Position numbers and translations under genes: made by a program. Below, in pieces: positions 20,066 to 28,433 of a stretch of DNA of 31,504 nt (its first letter is position 1; the number at the start of each line of letters is the position of its first letter). The stretch spans positions 1-31,504 of the forward strand of contig JAUVQP010000001.1 of assembly GCA_030598075.1 (NCBI GenBank), written 5' to 3'. Below the pieces are notes generated by a model. The model searched no databases. It was given only the letters and a program-made list of their open reading frames with translations, and had not been told where the DNA came from. This DNA comes from Miltoncostaeaceae bacterium. Lineage in GTDB: Bacteria; Actinomycetota; Thermoleophilia; Miltoncostaeales; Miltoncostaeaceae.

Positions 20066-21129
20066 GCACCGAGGTCTCGGTCGGGGGGATCGAGGCGGTC
20101 CAAGCGCTCTTGGACGAGGGGCGTCAGGCGGGTGCCGTGGCGCTCTCGCGAGTCGCCGACGTCGTCGACGCCGCCGAGCTGTCCGAGGATCAGCAGGAGC
20201 GCCTGCTGCAGTTGCTGGCCGAGATGAGCGTGGAGGTCCTCGGCGACGAGGTCGAGCCGCCCGCTCCCGAGCGGCCCCGACTCGACCTGACGGTCAAGAG
20301 CCACTCCACCGACCCCGTGCGCATGTACCTGCGCGAGATCGGGCGCGTCACGTTGCTCACCGCGGCCGAGGAAGTGTCGCTCGCCAAGCGCATCGAGCGC
20401 AATGACGTGGCGGCCAAGTCCACCCTCATCGAGGCCAACCTACGGCTCGTCGTCTCGGTCGCCAAGCGCTATGTCGGGCGGGGACTGTCCTTCCTCGACC
20501 TCATCCAGGAGGGCAACCTGGGCCTCATCCGCGCGGTCGAGAAGTTCGACTACCGCAAGGGCTACAAGTTCTCGACCTACGCCACCTGGTGGATCCGGCA
20601 GGCCATCACGCGGGCCATCGCCGACCAGGCGCGCACGATCCGCGTCCCGGTGCACATGGTCGAGACCATCAACCGACTCAGCCGCATCCAGCGGCAGCTC
20701 CTTCAGGAGTTGGGCCGAGAGCCCACCGTGGAGGAGCTGGCGGAGGAGATGGACATAGGGCCGGAGCGCGTGCGCGAGATCCAGAAGGTGGCCCGTGAGC
20801 CCATCTCGCTCGAGATACCGGTCGGCGAGGACGAGGACTCTCAGCTTGGCGACCTGGTGGAGGACGGTGCCATTCTCGGACCGGCCGAGCAAGTGGCGGG
20901 CCTGGCGCGGCGATCGGAGCTCGACGGCGTGCTGGGCTCCCTCTCGGACCGCGAGCGCAAGGTCATCGAGCTGCGCTTCGGCCTGCGCGGTGAGGAACCG
21001 CGGACGCTCGAGGAGGTCGGTCGGCGCTTCGGCGTCACACGCGAGCGCATTCGGCAGATCGAGGCCCGGTCGCTGGCCAAGCTCGAGGGCTACCGCGACT
21101 GCCAGCCGCTGCGCGAGTTTCTGGACTAG
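20062..21129 (+). CDS. rpoD: RNA polymerase primary sigma factor (sigma-70/RpoD)
   Basis: 355-aa principal sigma factor. A short region 1.1-like N-terminus (1-75) is followed by region 1.2 (DPVRMYLREIGRVTLLTAAEE, 84-104), region 2 (LIEANLRLVVSVAKRYVGRG; GLSFLDLIQEGNLGLIRAV; FSTYATWWIRQAITRAI), region 3 (PTVEELAEEMDI) and region 4 with the -35 recognition helix (TLEEVGRRFGVTRERIRQIE, 315-334). Region 2.4 is typical, so standard TANNNT-type -10 recognition is expected. The extreme C-terminus (LEGYRDCQPLREFLD) differs from the common KLRHPSRSRKL form. The ATG overlaps the dnaG stop. The TAG shares a CTAG with the stop of the convergent hypothetical gene. Confidence 0.97.
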   Translation: MSTEVSVGGIEAVQALLDEGRQAGAVALSRVADVVDAAELSEDQQERLLQLLAEMSVEVLGDEVEPPAPERPRLDLTVKSHSTDPVRMYLREIGRVTLLTAAEEVSLAKRIERNDVAAKSTLIEANLRLVVSVAKRYVGRGLSFLDLIQEGNLGLIRAVEKFDYRKGYKFSTYATWWIRQAITRAIADQARTIRVPVHMVETINRLSRIQRQLLQELGREPTVEELAEEMDIGPERVREIQKVAREPISLEIPVGEDEDSQLGDLVEDGAILGPAEQVAGLARRSELDGVLGSLSDRERKVIELRFGLRGEEPRTLEEVGRRFGVTRERIRQIEARSLAKLEGYRDCQPLREFLD

Positions 21130-21665
21130 AGGGGGCCCCCATCCGACTGGGCGCCGGGGCCCGGGTCGCTCGATGCTCGTTCGCCGATCACCGACGCGGC
21201 TTCAGCGCGCCGCTCGGCGTCTCCGAGCCGTAGCGCGCATCGCGCGCTCAACCGGTGCTGGCCCGCCCCCGGCTCCGGGCAGCGCGGGGCGGGGCCGATC
21301 CACACGAGCGTGGGCGCCGGGCCGAGCATGGCGGCGCGCTGAAGCCACACCAGCAGGCGACTGAGAGCGAGCGCACCGGCGCTGACGCCGTCGGGGGAGC
21401 CGCGGGAGCGGACGTAGGCACGGTGTGCCGCCAGGCACGCGGCGAGCGTCAGGGCGTCCGGCGCACCCTCGTGGTCGAGGTCGAGCTCGCCGAGAATGGC
21501 GGCGCCGTCGTCGACGGACTCTCCGTCCGGTGTTCGCGCGAGCGCCGGGTGGAGCTTCGTGAGCTGCCCCGCCAAGCCGAGCCCGATGGCCTCGGCCGCC
21601 GCCCGGAGCTCCGCCGAGAGCTCGTCGATGCCGCTCTGGTGCTCGTCCGTGAGCCCGAGCGGCAT
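21126..21665 (-). CDS. Hypothetical protein convergent with rpoD
   Basis: 179-aa protein with no domain I recognise. The coding case rests on steadily high third-position GC, normal residue composition (Leu/Ala/Asp-rich, not the Arg-rich mix of the opposite frames), an ATG start with a possible GAAGG site about 9 bases upstream, and a stop that overlaps the rpoD stop in one CTAG. The first 125 residues look mainly helical (LSAELRAAAEAIGLGLAGQL; ALTLAACLAAHRAYVRS; ALALSRLLVWLQRAAML). The last 50 are Pro/Gly/Ala-rich and probably disordered. No signal peptide is seen. Confidence 0.55.
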   Translation of the reverse strand: MPLGLTDEHQSGIDELSAELRAAAEAIGLGLAGQLTKLHPALARTPDGESVDDGAAILGELDLDHEGAPDALTLAACLAAHRAYVRSRGSPDGVSAGALALSRLLVWLQRAAMLGPAPTLVWIGPAPRCPEPGAGQHRLSARCALRLGDAERRAEAASVIGERASSDPGPGAQSDGGPL

Positions 21666-21850
21666 CGCTCAAGAGCCTTCGGCGTCAGAACCCGCCTCAC
21701 GACGACGGTCCACGGGCAGCGTCGCGCTGTGAGCGGCCGCGATGCGGTGTCCTCGCTCGGGGCGACGCGCTCCGGCATCGCGCCCGCCCCGCGTCCTGAC
21801 CTCGCTCGGTGATCGAGGCCGCCGCCCGCGTCTCATTCTGAAACAGGCTC

Positions 21851-22009
21851 CTAGTCGGCCGCGGGCGCGTCGGCCGGCGCCCCCTCGGACGGATCGCTTG
21901 CGGGCGGCGCCTCCGTGAAGACGAACTCCTCGGCGTCCCCGCCGATCCGGTCCTTCAAGAGCCAGTAGGCCAGCGCGGCCAAGGCGATCAGCAGGATCAG
22001 CTTTTTCAT
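21851..22009 (-). CDS. Small single-pass membrane protein (52 aa)
   Basis: 52-residue protein. It starts MKKLILLIALAALAYWLLKD, a single transmembrane or uncleaved signal segment, and then has an acidic, Pro/Ala-rich tail (GGDAEEFVFTEAPPASDP). The start codon lies within a perfect palindrome, ATGACGTCAT (22007-22016 region). A minus-strand TAGTTT at 22052-22057 could be a -10 giving a 42-base leader. Codon use is typical of the window. Function is unknown; the pattern of a short N-terminal anchor and acidic tail recurs in small actinobacterial envelope proteins. Confidence 0.55.
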   Translation of the reverse strand: MKKLILLIALAALAYWLLKDRIGGDAEEFVFTEAPPASDPSEGAPADAPAAD

Positions 22010-22085
22010 GACGTCATCCCGTTCTTTGCAGCGATGAGCAACGTTGGGTGCAAACTATCGCATCGCCGTCGGAACCTCGCCCTTC

Positions 22086-23084
22086 TCAGCGTGGTAGATC
22101 GCGCGGATCGGCGACCCGCAACAGCAACTTTCCGGAGGTGCTGTTGGAGTCGAGGAGCCGGTGAGCGTCGCCGGCTCGCTCGAGGGGCATGACCCGGTCG
22201 ATCCGTGGTCGGAGCACTCCGCTCGCCAGCAGCGGCAGGCCCCAGCCACCGAACTGCGACACCAGGCGCGCCTTCTCGTCGTGGCCAAGCGGGCGCAGCA
22301 GGGACCCGACGACGGTCGCGCCCAGTCGCATGAGTGCCGCCAGGTCCACTGACGCGCGACCGCCCCCGAGCAGGCCCACGACGGAGATCCGTCCGCCCGG
22401 CGCGAGGGAGGCCACCGTCTCGTCCCAATAGGACGCCCCGACGAGGTCCAGAACCACGTCGGCTCCGCCCCCGAGCGCCTCGATCGTGCGCGCGGCGAAG
22501 AGCCCGTCCGCCTCCACGAGGATCGGCACGGCTCCGAGCCCACGCACGACCGAGCGCTTCGCCGCCGTGCGCACCGTGCCCGCGACCGTTGCCCCGCGGG
22601 CCCGCGCGATCTGGATCGCCGCCGTGCCGACGCCCGACGCGGCTGCGTGGATCAACACGCGCCGCTTCGGCGCCACCGGGGTGAGCTGCGCCAGCGTCCT
22701 GAACGCGGTCAGGAAGGCCTCGGGGACGCCGGCCGCCTCGAGGAGTGAGAGGCCCGCGGGGACGGGGAGGGTGTGCGCGGCGGGGACGACCACGAGCTCG
22801 GCGTAGCCGCCTCCGGCGAGCAGGGCCATCGCGGGGTCCCCGACGCTCCAGGCGTCGACCCTCTCTCCGACGGCCACCACCACGCCCGCGACCTCGAGAC
22901 CGATGATCTCGCTGGCCCCGGGGGGCGGGGGGTAGAGCCCCTCGCGCTGAAGGAGGTCCGCGCGGTTGACCCCGGCCGCCACGACGCGGACGAGAAGGTC
23001 GTCCGGCCCCGGCGTGGGGTCGGCCAATTCCTGCAGCCGCAGGACCTCCGGCCCGCCGGGCTCGGCCGCGACGATTGCCCTCAT
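22086..23084 (-). CDS. NAD(P)H:quinone oxidoreductase, zinc-independent MDR family
   Basis: 332-aa medium-chain dehydrogenase/reductase of the zeta-crystallin/PIG3 (TP53I3-like) quinone oxidoreductase group. It has the GroES-like N-domain (VRVVAAGVNRADLLQREGLY, 32-51; PPPGASEIIGLEVAGVV) and a Rossmann domain with the cofactor motif HAAASGVGTAAIQIARARGA (146-165). The NRADL and YPPPPGAS motifs are characteristic of PIG3-like enzymes, and catalytic-zinc Cys ligands are absent. NADPH preference is likely from family knowledge. Its ATG overlaps the TGA of the small upstream membrane protein, so the two are an operon. Confidence 0.92.
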   Translation of the reverse strand: MRAIVAAEPGGPEVLRLQELADPTPGPDDLLVRVVAAGVNRADLLQREGLYPPPPGASEIIGLEVAGVVVAVGERVDAWSVGDPAMALLAGGGYAELVVVPAAHTLPVPAGLSLLEAAGVPEAFLTAFRTLAQLTPVAPKRRVLIHAAASGVGTAAIQIARARGATVAGTVRTAAKRSVVRGLGAVPILVEADGLFAARTIEALGGGADVVLDLVGASYWDETVASLAPGGRISVVGLLGGGRASVDLAALMRLGATVVGSLLRPLGHDEKARLVSQFGGWGLPLLASGVLRPRIDRVMPLERAGDAHRLLDSNSTSGKLLLRVADPRDLPR

Positions 23085-23260
23085 CCGCCGCGCGCCCGGT
23101 TGATGACGATCGCCACGATCACGCCGACCGCCGCGCCGACGGCCGTGGCGGCGGGCGATCCCGTCGCGAAGGCCGCCACCGTCCCGACGGCAAGGCCGAA
23201 GGCCGCGCCGTAGGAGGCCCAGGTCAGCCGCCGCATCGCGTTGGGACGGCGGGAACTCAC
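23081..23260 (-). CDS. Small membrane protein (59 aa) coupled to the quinone oxidoreductase
   Basis: 59-residue protein from GTG 23260, too short for usual gene finders. A basic N-terminus (SSRRPNAMRRLTW) is followed by two hydrophobic segments (ASYGAAFGLAVGTVAAFAT and ATAVGAAVGVIVAIVIN) and a basic end (RARGG), typical of a small two-helix membrane hairpin. Its TGA overlaps the ATG of the quinone oxidoreductase (ATGA), which supports real translation. A minus-strand TATCCT lies 8 bases before the start, consistent with a leaderless transcript; an internal ATG at codon 9 is an alternative start. Function is unknown. Confidence 0.55.
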   Translation of the reverse strand: MSSRRPNAMRRLTWASYGAAFGLAVGTVAAFATGSPAATAVGAAVGVIVAIVINRARGG

Positions 23261-23411
23261 CGTCGCCGAGGATAGCGTGGACGATCGCCGACCGCGCCCC
23301 GATCCACGGGCGGGCGCCGGGCGCCGGGCGCGGGTGCCCGCACGAACAGCCTCGCCGAGGACGTGATCGGCCTCCGACTCACTCTGCGGGGGATCACAGA
23401 GCCATCGAGAG

Positions 23412-23440
23412 TTGACCAGGATTGGGCCTCCGGATAGCTT
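23412..23440 (+). promoter_or_regulatory. Sigma-70-type promoter of the Het-C/VWA/RTX gene
   Basis: TTGACC (23412-23417) and TAGCTT (23435-23440) are separated by exactly 17 bases, the best -35/-10 pair I found in the window. The ATG follows 12 bases after the -10 hexamer with GGCGAGG between, so the leader is very short. No operator-like repeat is evident nearby. Confidence 0.6.
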
Positions 23441-23452
23441 GGCGGCGAGGCA

Positions 23453-25858
23453 ATGGCCACCGAAGGCGAATCGTTGAGGCTACGCCACCGGCGAGCGATC
23501 TTGGGAGGCGTCACCCTCGCGGTCGCCTTGAGCCTGCCGTTGGCCGACGCGGGCGCCTTCGGAACACCGGATATTCCAGCCAACCTCCCCTTCGGGCCGC
23601 AGAACCGCGAGCACGAACGCATGACGCGTGCCGCCCTCGCCTGCCCACCGGGAACGCCCTCGGACGGGACCTGCTTCGAGCCGCTCTCGATCGACCAACT
23701 GGCGGGCAAGAAGCGCACCAACGGCGGTGTGGGTGCCCCCGACTTCCCGCCGCCGGACAAGTGGTACACCCACTGCGACGACGCCGACTACGTCAACGCG
23801 GGTCTCTATCCGGGCGTGGCCACCTACCCGGTAACGCGGGCGGACGCCAGCAAACGGCTGCGCAGGTGCCGCAAAGAGCTCGTCACGCGGTTCAAGCAGG
23901 GGCTCAGGGCGGCGCCCGCCCTGCTCGACGCGGCCGGCCGGATCAAGCCGGGCGACGTCGACATCACCCCGAGCTGCACCTTCCTCGGGGGCTTCAGCGG
24001 GGCGGCGAAGTGCAACGTGTTCGACGGTTTCGGCCGCTCCCTGCACGGCGTTCAGGACTTCTACTCGCACTCGAACTGGTCCGACGGACGGGTGCCCCGC
24101 CACCTTGTGACGACGGCCAACCCGCCGGGCCTCGCCCGGCGCACGATCACCCCGTTTCTCGACCTCCGGCAAACGAGTGCGCCGGCGATCCCGAATGAGC
24201 TCAGCACGGGCTGCTTCAGCCTTTTCGAGAAGAACCTCAGACGCAGCGACGGATGCATAGTGGGTGGGAGGCGCAGTAAGAGCAGGGCCGGCAAGATAAT
24301 CGGCGGGGTTCGGCGCGTCGTTCATGCCAACTTGCAGAAGGACGCCGGCATGATCGACCCGGCAACCGGGGCGGCGACCGCCCCGCAGACGCGCCGCGGC
24401 AAGGTGGGAACCAACTTCGCCAACGCCGTGAGGCTCACCATCGCCGACACGCAACGCCAGTGGAGCGACCTCCGCTCCGAGTTGGTTCGGCTCAACGGCC
24501 CACGAAACGGGAACCTCATGATCTGCGCGCTCACGCGCGACGACCCGGTGCGCGACTGCCAAGGGCGCAAGCTCGCGATCGTCGTCGACAGCTCCGGCTC
24601 CAACACGAGCACCGACCCGAGCAACCTGCGAATCGCGGCCGCCATGCGGTTCAACCAAAACCTCATCTCGCAGGCCGAGGCAGGCCCCGGCGGCGTTCCC
24701 GACCGCAGCGCGGTGGTCGACTTCGACTCGAGCGCCTCGGTGATCTCGCCGCTTGCCGACCCCGACGCGGCGAGCTTCGGCGGCATCGACTCCAGCGGCG
24801 GCACCAACATCGCCTCGGGCGTCGACGCGGCCGTCGCGGAGCTCACGAAGGATCCTGCCGACCCCACCGCGAACCGGAGCGGCATCGTCATACTGACGGA
24901 CGGCCAGGACTCCGATCGCGCGGCGCTCATCGCCGCCATCGGGCGGGCCACCGGGTTGGGCATCCGCATCAGCGAGGGCTTCCTCCGGCCGCCGGCGAAT
25001 CCGGTGCCGGCGAGCGCGAGCGAGTTCCAGGTCGACGACGCGCCCCCGGACCTCGTGGCGGCCATCCTGGCCTCGGGCGGCTTCTTCGGCGTGATCGACT
25101 CCGCCGAGTCGCAGGCGGCCTTCGTCAGCGTCGTCGAGGCGCGCGGAGCCACCGCCCTCGACGATCCGGACGGGCCCGGCGACGGCGGTCGGCTCGCCGA
25201 CGGCGTCGGCGTCACGGCTCTCGCCGAGAACGGTCGGACCGACACCTTCGCCTTCGAGGCCTCGCGAGGCCGCGTCCTCGACGTCTCGGTGGCGTCGCTG
25301 TCCGGCCAGCCGCTCCGGGCGCGCGTGAGAGACGTCCGCACCGGCAAGTTGGTGGGCCGGGGGTCGGCGAGCGGCACGACGCCGGCTGAGATCAGGGCGC
25401 GTCCCCGCCGGGCGTCGTCGCTGGAGGTCCACGTGATCGGCGGTGGAGCCGGCGGGCCGTACGAGGTGAGCGTCGCCGAACAGGGTGTCGACCTCCCCGG
25501 CACCCGCAGGCGCAACACTCTGCGCTGCGGAGACGTTCCCACGTTCGTCGACGCCCGAGGCGGCAACGACCTCGTGACCTGCGGGTCGGGCGACGACATG
25601 ATCGTCGGCGGGCGCGGTCGCGACACGCTGCGGGGCCGCGACGGCGATGACATCTTCCAAATCCGCAACTCCGATCTGCACCGAGGCACCGAGCGCATCA
25701 ACGGCGGCGCAGGCACCGACCTCGTCGAGTTCTCCGGCCGGCTCCGGGCGGGAAGCACACGCTGCGTGCCGGGGCGGCAGGTCGCCTTCCGGCAGGGGGC
25801 GGCGCGATGGGTCATTCAGAACGTCGAGCGCATCACCTTCGCGGGGCGGCCCTGCTGA
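23453..25858 (+). CDS. Secreted multidomain protein: Het-C/phospholipase-like, VWA and RTX-like repeats
   Basis: 801-aa probable exported protein. Residues 12-35 form a signal peptide. An N-terminal domain (about 45-330) resembles the Het-C/zinc phospholipase-nuclease superfamily: NREHERMTRAAL with His54, and SLHGVQDFYSHSNW (197-210) with His198, Asp202 and His206 as likely metal ligands. A VWA domain (about 373-565) has an intact MIDAS: DSSGS (379-383), SGGTN (448-452) and LTDGQD (481-486). A beta-rich stretch (about 590-675) resembles pre-peptidase C-terminal domains. Residues about 697-735 hold RTX-like calcium repeats (GGNDLVTCGSGDDMIVGGRG and onward). The protein ends in Cys801. It has its own promoter and no operon partner. 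An adhesin or surface hydrolase is plausible; the combination is unusual and no substrate is known. Confidence 0.85.
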   Translation: MATEGESLRLRHRRAILGGVTLAVALSLPLADAGAFGTPDIPANLPFGPQNREHERMTRAALACPPGTPSDGTCFEPLSIDQLAGKKRTNGGVGAPDFPPPDKWYTHCDDADYVNAGLYPGVATYPVTRADASKRLRRCRKELVTRFKQGLRAAPALLDAAGRIKPGDVDITPSCTFLGGFSGAAKCNVFDGFGRSLHGVQDFYSHSNWSDGRVPRHLVTTANPPGLARRTITPFLDLRQTSAPAIPNELSTGCFSLFEKNLRRSDGCIVGGRRSKSRAGKIIGGVRRVVHANLQKDAGMIDPATGAATAPQTRRGKVGTNFANAVRLTIADTQRQWSDLRSELVRLNGPRNGNLMICALTRDDPVRDCQGRKLAIVVDSSGSNTSTDPSNLRIAAAMRFNQNLISQAEAGPGGVPDRSAVVDFDSSASVISPLADPDAASFGGIDSSGGTNIASGVDAAVAELTKDPADPTANRSGIVILTDGQDSDRAALIAAIGRATGLGIRISEGFLRPPANPVPASASEFQVDDAPPDLVAAILASGGFFGVIDSAESQAAFVSVVEARGATALDDPDGPGDGGRLADGVGVTALAENGRTDTFAFEASRGRVLDVSVASLSGQPLRARVRDVRTGKLVGRGSASGTTPAEIRARPRRASSLEVHVIGGGAGGPYEVSVAEQGVDLPGTRRRNTLRCGDVPTFVDARGGNDLVTCGSGDDMIVGGRGRDTLRGRDGDDIFQIRNSDLHRGTERINGGAGTDLVEFSGRLRAGSTRCVPGRQVAFRQGAARWVIQNVERITFAGRPC

Positions 25859-25969
25859 CCGCTTGACGATCTGGCCCCGGCCGGAGCAGAAGAGGGATCA
25901 TGGCCTTGGGCGTCGGCCCCGAGGCGGCGCCGGTCTCGACGTGCGCGCGGGAGATCGCGCCTGCGGGCC

Positions 25970-26743
25970 CTATCCGGATGCGCTGAGCGCCAGGGTCTCG
26001 CCGTCAGCGGGCACGTGGACGCGATCGCCCACGCCCGCCGCGTCGGCCGCGTCGCGCACCGCGGCACGCGGCTCGACGCAGTGGTTGATCGCCTCCATGT
26101 GAACCGCGATGACGAGGGCGTCCGGCGCGGCCTCGGCGACGGCCACGACATCGGCCGCGTTCATCGTGATCGGCTCCGTACCGACGAACTGAGGGGCCCC
26201 CGCGTTGACGACGATCACATCGGGCCGGTGCCCCTCGATGATCTCCGCCACGTCGTCGCACCATACGCTGTCGCCCGCGACGTAGAGAGTCGGGCAGCCG
26301 TCGGCGGCCAGCACGAGGCCGAGCACGGGGCCCATCTCCCTCGCGATGGCACCGTGCCCGTGCTGTCCCCAGGTCGGCGTGACGGTCAGCGCTCCGATCA
26401 TGGTGGGCTCCGCGAGGGGCTGCGGACGAAGTCCCGCCCGGCTGAGGGCCGGCGCCTCCCGCTCCTGGCAGAGCACCGGCGGCCCGCCGACGAGCGCTGT
26501 GGCGCCCTCCCGGTCGAGGTGGTCGGGGTGCAGGTGCGTCACGACAGCGGCGTCCAGGTCCGCGACCAGCGACGCGGCCGACATCGGAAGGTCGACCAGC
26601 GGGTTGGGAACCTGGTTCGGTGTCTCCGGGATCGCGGGCTGCGAGCGGGCCGGCCCGAGCATCGGGTCGATCAGCAGCCGGGTGTCGGCCATGGCGACGT
26701 GGAGCGTGGCGTGCCGGGCGAGGGTCAGGCGGAGCTCGGACAT
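25970..26743 (-). CDS. Metallo-beta-lactamase-fold hydrolase (UlaG/YcbX-like MBL)
   Basis: 257-aa metal-dependent hydrolase. The motif HLHPDHLD (70-77) supplies His70, His72, Asp74 and His75, and later ligands fit GQHGHG (about 125-130), AGDSVWCDD (about 155-163) and VHMEAINHC near 218-226. The short N-terminus before the motif and the overall order match the UlaG-like/RNase Z-like small MBL proteins that act on phosphoesters or lactones, but the substrate is unknown. No signal peptide. It is convergent with the Het-C/VWA gene across a 111-bp gap with no clear terminator, and divergent from the small HTH-like gene. Confidence 0.87.
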   Translation of the reverse strand: MSELRLTLARHATLHVAMADTRLLIDPMLGPARSQPAIPETPNQVPNPLVDLPMSAASLVADLDAAVVTHLHPDHLDREGATALVGGPPVLCQEREAPALSRAGLRPQPLAEPTMIGALTVTPTWGQHGHGAIAREMGPVLGLVLAADGCPTLYVAGDSVWCDDVAEIIEGHRPDVIVVNAGAPQFVGTEPITMNAADVVAVAEAAPDALVIAVHMEAINHCVEPRAAVRDAADAAGVGDRVHVPADGETLALSASG

Positions 26744-27045
26744 GGGCGACCGCAGGGACGGGGGAGGGGCCGGCGTCCATCATCGCAGGACGGCCGGAGC
26801 GTCGCCCCCGGCGGACGGGTTCGCGCGGCGGGTTTCCCGCCGAGGCCCGGGCGGTGCGCACGGATGGCGCCAACGGCGAGCGGCGCGAGTATGGGAGTTA
26901 CCGCACGACGTGCGTCCGCTCGAAGGCGAGAAAGCCATGGCGGACCCGAGCGAGAAGCTTGCTCTGGCGGACCGGCGTCGCGATTCCCCGAGTGGCGGTC
27001 ACGCGGGCGCTGGCCGGCGAAGGCACTGAAGGTGAGGGGGGATGC
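26744..27045. other. 302-bp divergent intergenic region
   Basis: No supported gene. It separates the MBL hydrolase from the small HTH-like gene and should contain the promoters of both, but I find no well-spaced -35/-10 pair. A perfect 7-bp hairpin with a TTT loop (CGGCGGG at 26826-26832, CCCGCCG at 26836-26842) is present without a following T run. Open frames through here are Arg-rich and overlap in several frames, typical of non-coding GC-rich DNA. Confidence 0.4.
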
Positions 27046-27312
27046 ATGACTCGACCGGAGAAACAGCTCAGCATCGAGGAGATCTGCGCTGAGCTCCACG
27101 ACAAGAACGTGGAGGACGTCTCACTCGGGATCACGTGGTCCACGTCGATCGACGAGCAGGTGCTCGGGCTCCTCTGCGGCGGGATTCCGGTCGAGGAGGC
27201 CGCTGCGCAGCTGGGCGTGAGCGTCCGGGACGCCAGGGCCTCGTACGAGCGGCTGAGGGAGCAGGTCGTGCAGCGACGGTGGACCGAGGATCGGCGCAAG
27301 GAGTCGGCCTGA
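27046..27312 (+). CDS. Small HTH-like protein (88 aa), unknown function
   Basis: 88-aa hydrophilic protein beginning MTRPEKQLSIEEICAELHDK. ATG 27046 follows a GGTGAGGGGGG ribosome site, while the longer upstream frame is Arg-rich and unlikely. Residues about 52-72 (IPVEEAAAQLGVSVRDARAS) fit a helix-turn-helix of the kind found in sigma-like or MerR-like regulators, and the C-terminus is basic (RRWTEDRRKESA). A DNA-binding regulator of the downstream ABC exporter is possible, but 230 bp separate them and no operator is identified. It may instead be a sporadic hypothetical. Confidence 0.55.
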   Translation: MTRPEKQLSIEEICAELHDKNVEDVSLGITWSTSIDEQVLGLLCGGIPVEEAAAQLGVSVRDARASYERLREQVVQRRWTEDRRKESA

Positions 27313-27542
27313 CCGATCTCGCTCGCGCGCGCCCTCGACGTGCGCCGCGGACTCGGCCGCGCGATCAGCCTCGGCGCGGTGGAAGGGGAGGCGCGGCCTC
27401 GGGCGCCTACGCGCTCCGGCACTCGGGTGGTGTAGCCTCGCGCCAGTCCTGAGGACGGCTGCGTGATCGGCGCGTGCTCCTCACATGCGGCGCAGCCGTC
27501 CCGCTTCCCCGGGCAGTCGACACCATCGAGTGGGGTGTGCCC

Positions 27543-28433
27543 ATGGCGAGCTATGTCATCGAGACCGACGGGCTCACCAAGCAATGGGGCGATCTGGTTG
27601 CGGTCAACGAGTTGACCATCGCGATCGAGCGAGGCGAGTGCTACGCCTTCCTCGGTCGCAACGGCTCCGGGAAATCGACGACCGCGCGAATGCTGCTGGA
27701 CTTCATTCGCCCGACGCGCGGGTCCGCGCGCGTGCTCGGAGGGTCGGGCGCGGACCCGGCGGTGCGCGCCCGGGTCGGCTATCTGCCCGGCGATCTCAAC
27801 CTCGCGAGATCGATGACCGGTCGCGACGCGATCGAGTTCTTCGGATCGCTCGGCCCCGCGCCGGATCGGTCGGTGGTCGACTCGCTGGTCGAGCGGTTCG
27901 CTCTCGATCCCTCGCGGCCGGTGCATGAGCTGAGCACGGGCAACCGGCGGAAGGTCGGCCTGGTGCTGGCCTTCATGGGCGACCCGGAGCTGCTCATCCT
28001 CGACGAGCCGACGAGTGGTCTGGACCCCGTGCTCCAAGAGGAGTTCCGTGACCTCGTCGCAGAGAGGAAGGCCGCCGGCGTCACCATTTGGCTCACGTCC
28101 CACGTCATGGCGGAGGTCGAGCGGGTCGCCGATCGCGTGGGGCTCATCGGGGACGGAAAGCTGGCCCGGGAGCTCACGATGGCCGACCTGCGGCGCCAGA
28201 GCACCGGGCGCATCGTGTTCAGCTTCGACGGCCCCCGTCCGGCGTCGGCCTTCTCCGAGCTGCCGGGTGTCACGAGCGCCGAGGCCGAGGGCAGCGACGT
28301 GGCGGTCACCGTCGACGGGTCGACGGCCGCGGTGCTCCGCAAGGCGGGGGAGATGGGGGCGAGCGCCGTCCAGACGGAGCGGCGCGACCTCGACGACATC
28401 TTCCTCGAGCTCTTCGAGCACACGCAGTCATGA
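27543..28433 (+). CDS. ABC transporter ATP-binding protein
   Basis: 296-aa nucleotide-binding subunit of an ABC-2-type exporter. It has Walker A GRNGSGKST (38-46), signature LSTGNRRK (130-137, Thr-Gly in place of the usual Gly-Gly), Walker B LLILDEPTSGLDP (150-162) and switch His187 in LTSHVM. The C-terminal 80 residues match the DrrA/CcmA-like accessory region. ATG 27543 begins directly before the conserved domain; the frame opens further upstream. TAGCCT (27433-27438) could be a -10 with a leader of about 100 bases. It overlaps the permease by 4 bases. Substrate unknown; homologues export drugs, lipids or antibiotics. Confidence 0.93.
   Translation: MASYVIETDGLTKQWGDLVAVNELTIAIERGECYAFLGRNGSGKSTTARMLLDFIRPTRGSARVLGGSGADPAVRARVGYLPGDLNLARSMTGRDAIEFFGSLGPAPDRSVVDSLVERFALDPSRPVHELSTGNRRKVGLVLAFMGDPELLILDEPTSGLDPVLQEEFRDLVAERKAAGVTIWLTSHVMAEVERVADRVGLIGDGKLARELTMADLRRQSTGRIVFSFDGPRPASAFSELPGVTSAEAEGSDVAVTVDGSTAAVLRKAGEMGASAVQTERRDLDDIFLELFEHTQS

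Noticed and set aside
21131..21140. GGGGGCCCCC palindrome after rpoD as a terminator
   Set aside because: No loop and no T run, and it lies inside the coding part of the convergent hypothetical gene.
22007..22016. ATGACGTCAT palindrome at a start codon as an operator
   Set aside because: A 10-bp palindrome in GC-rich DNA can be chance and no second copy was seen near another promoter.
26826..26842. GC-rich hairpin as a terminator
   Set aside because: It lies between divergent genes and lacks a T run, so no gene would be terminated there.
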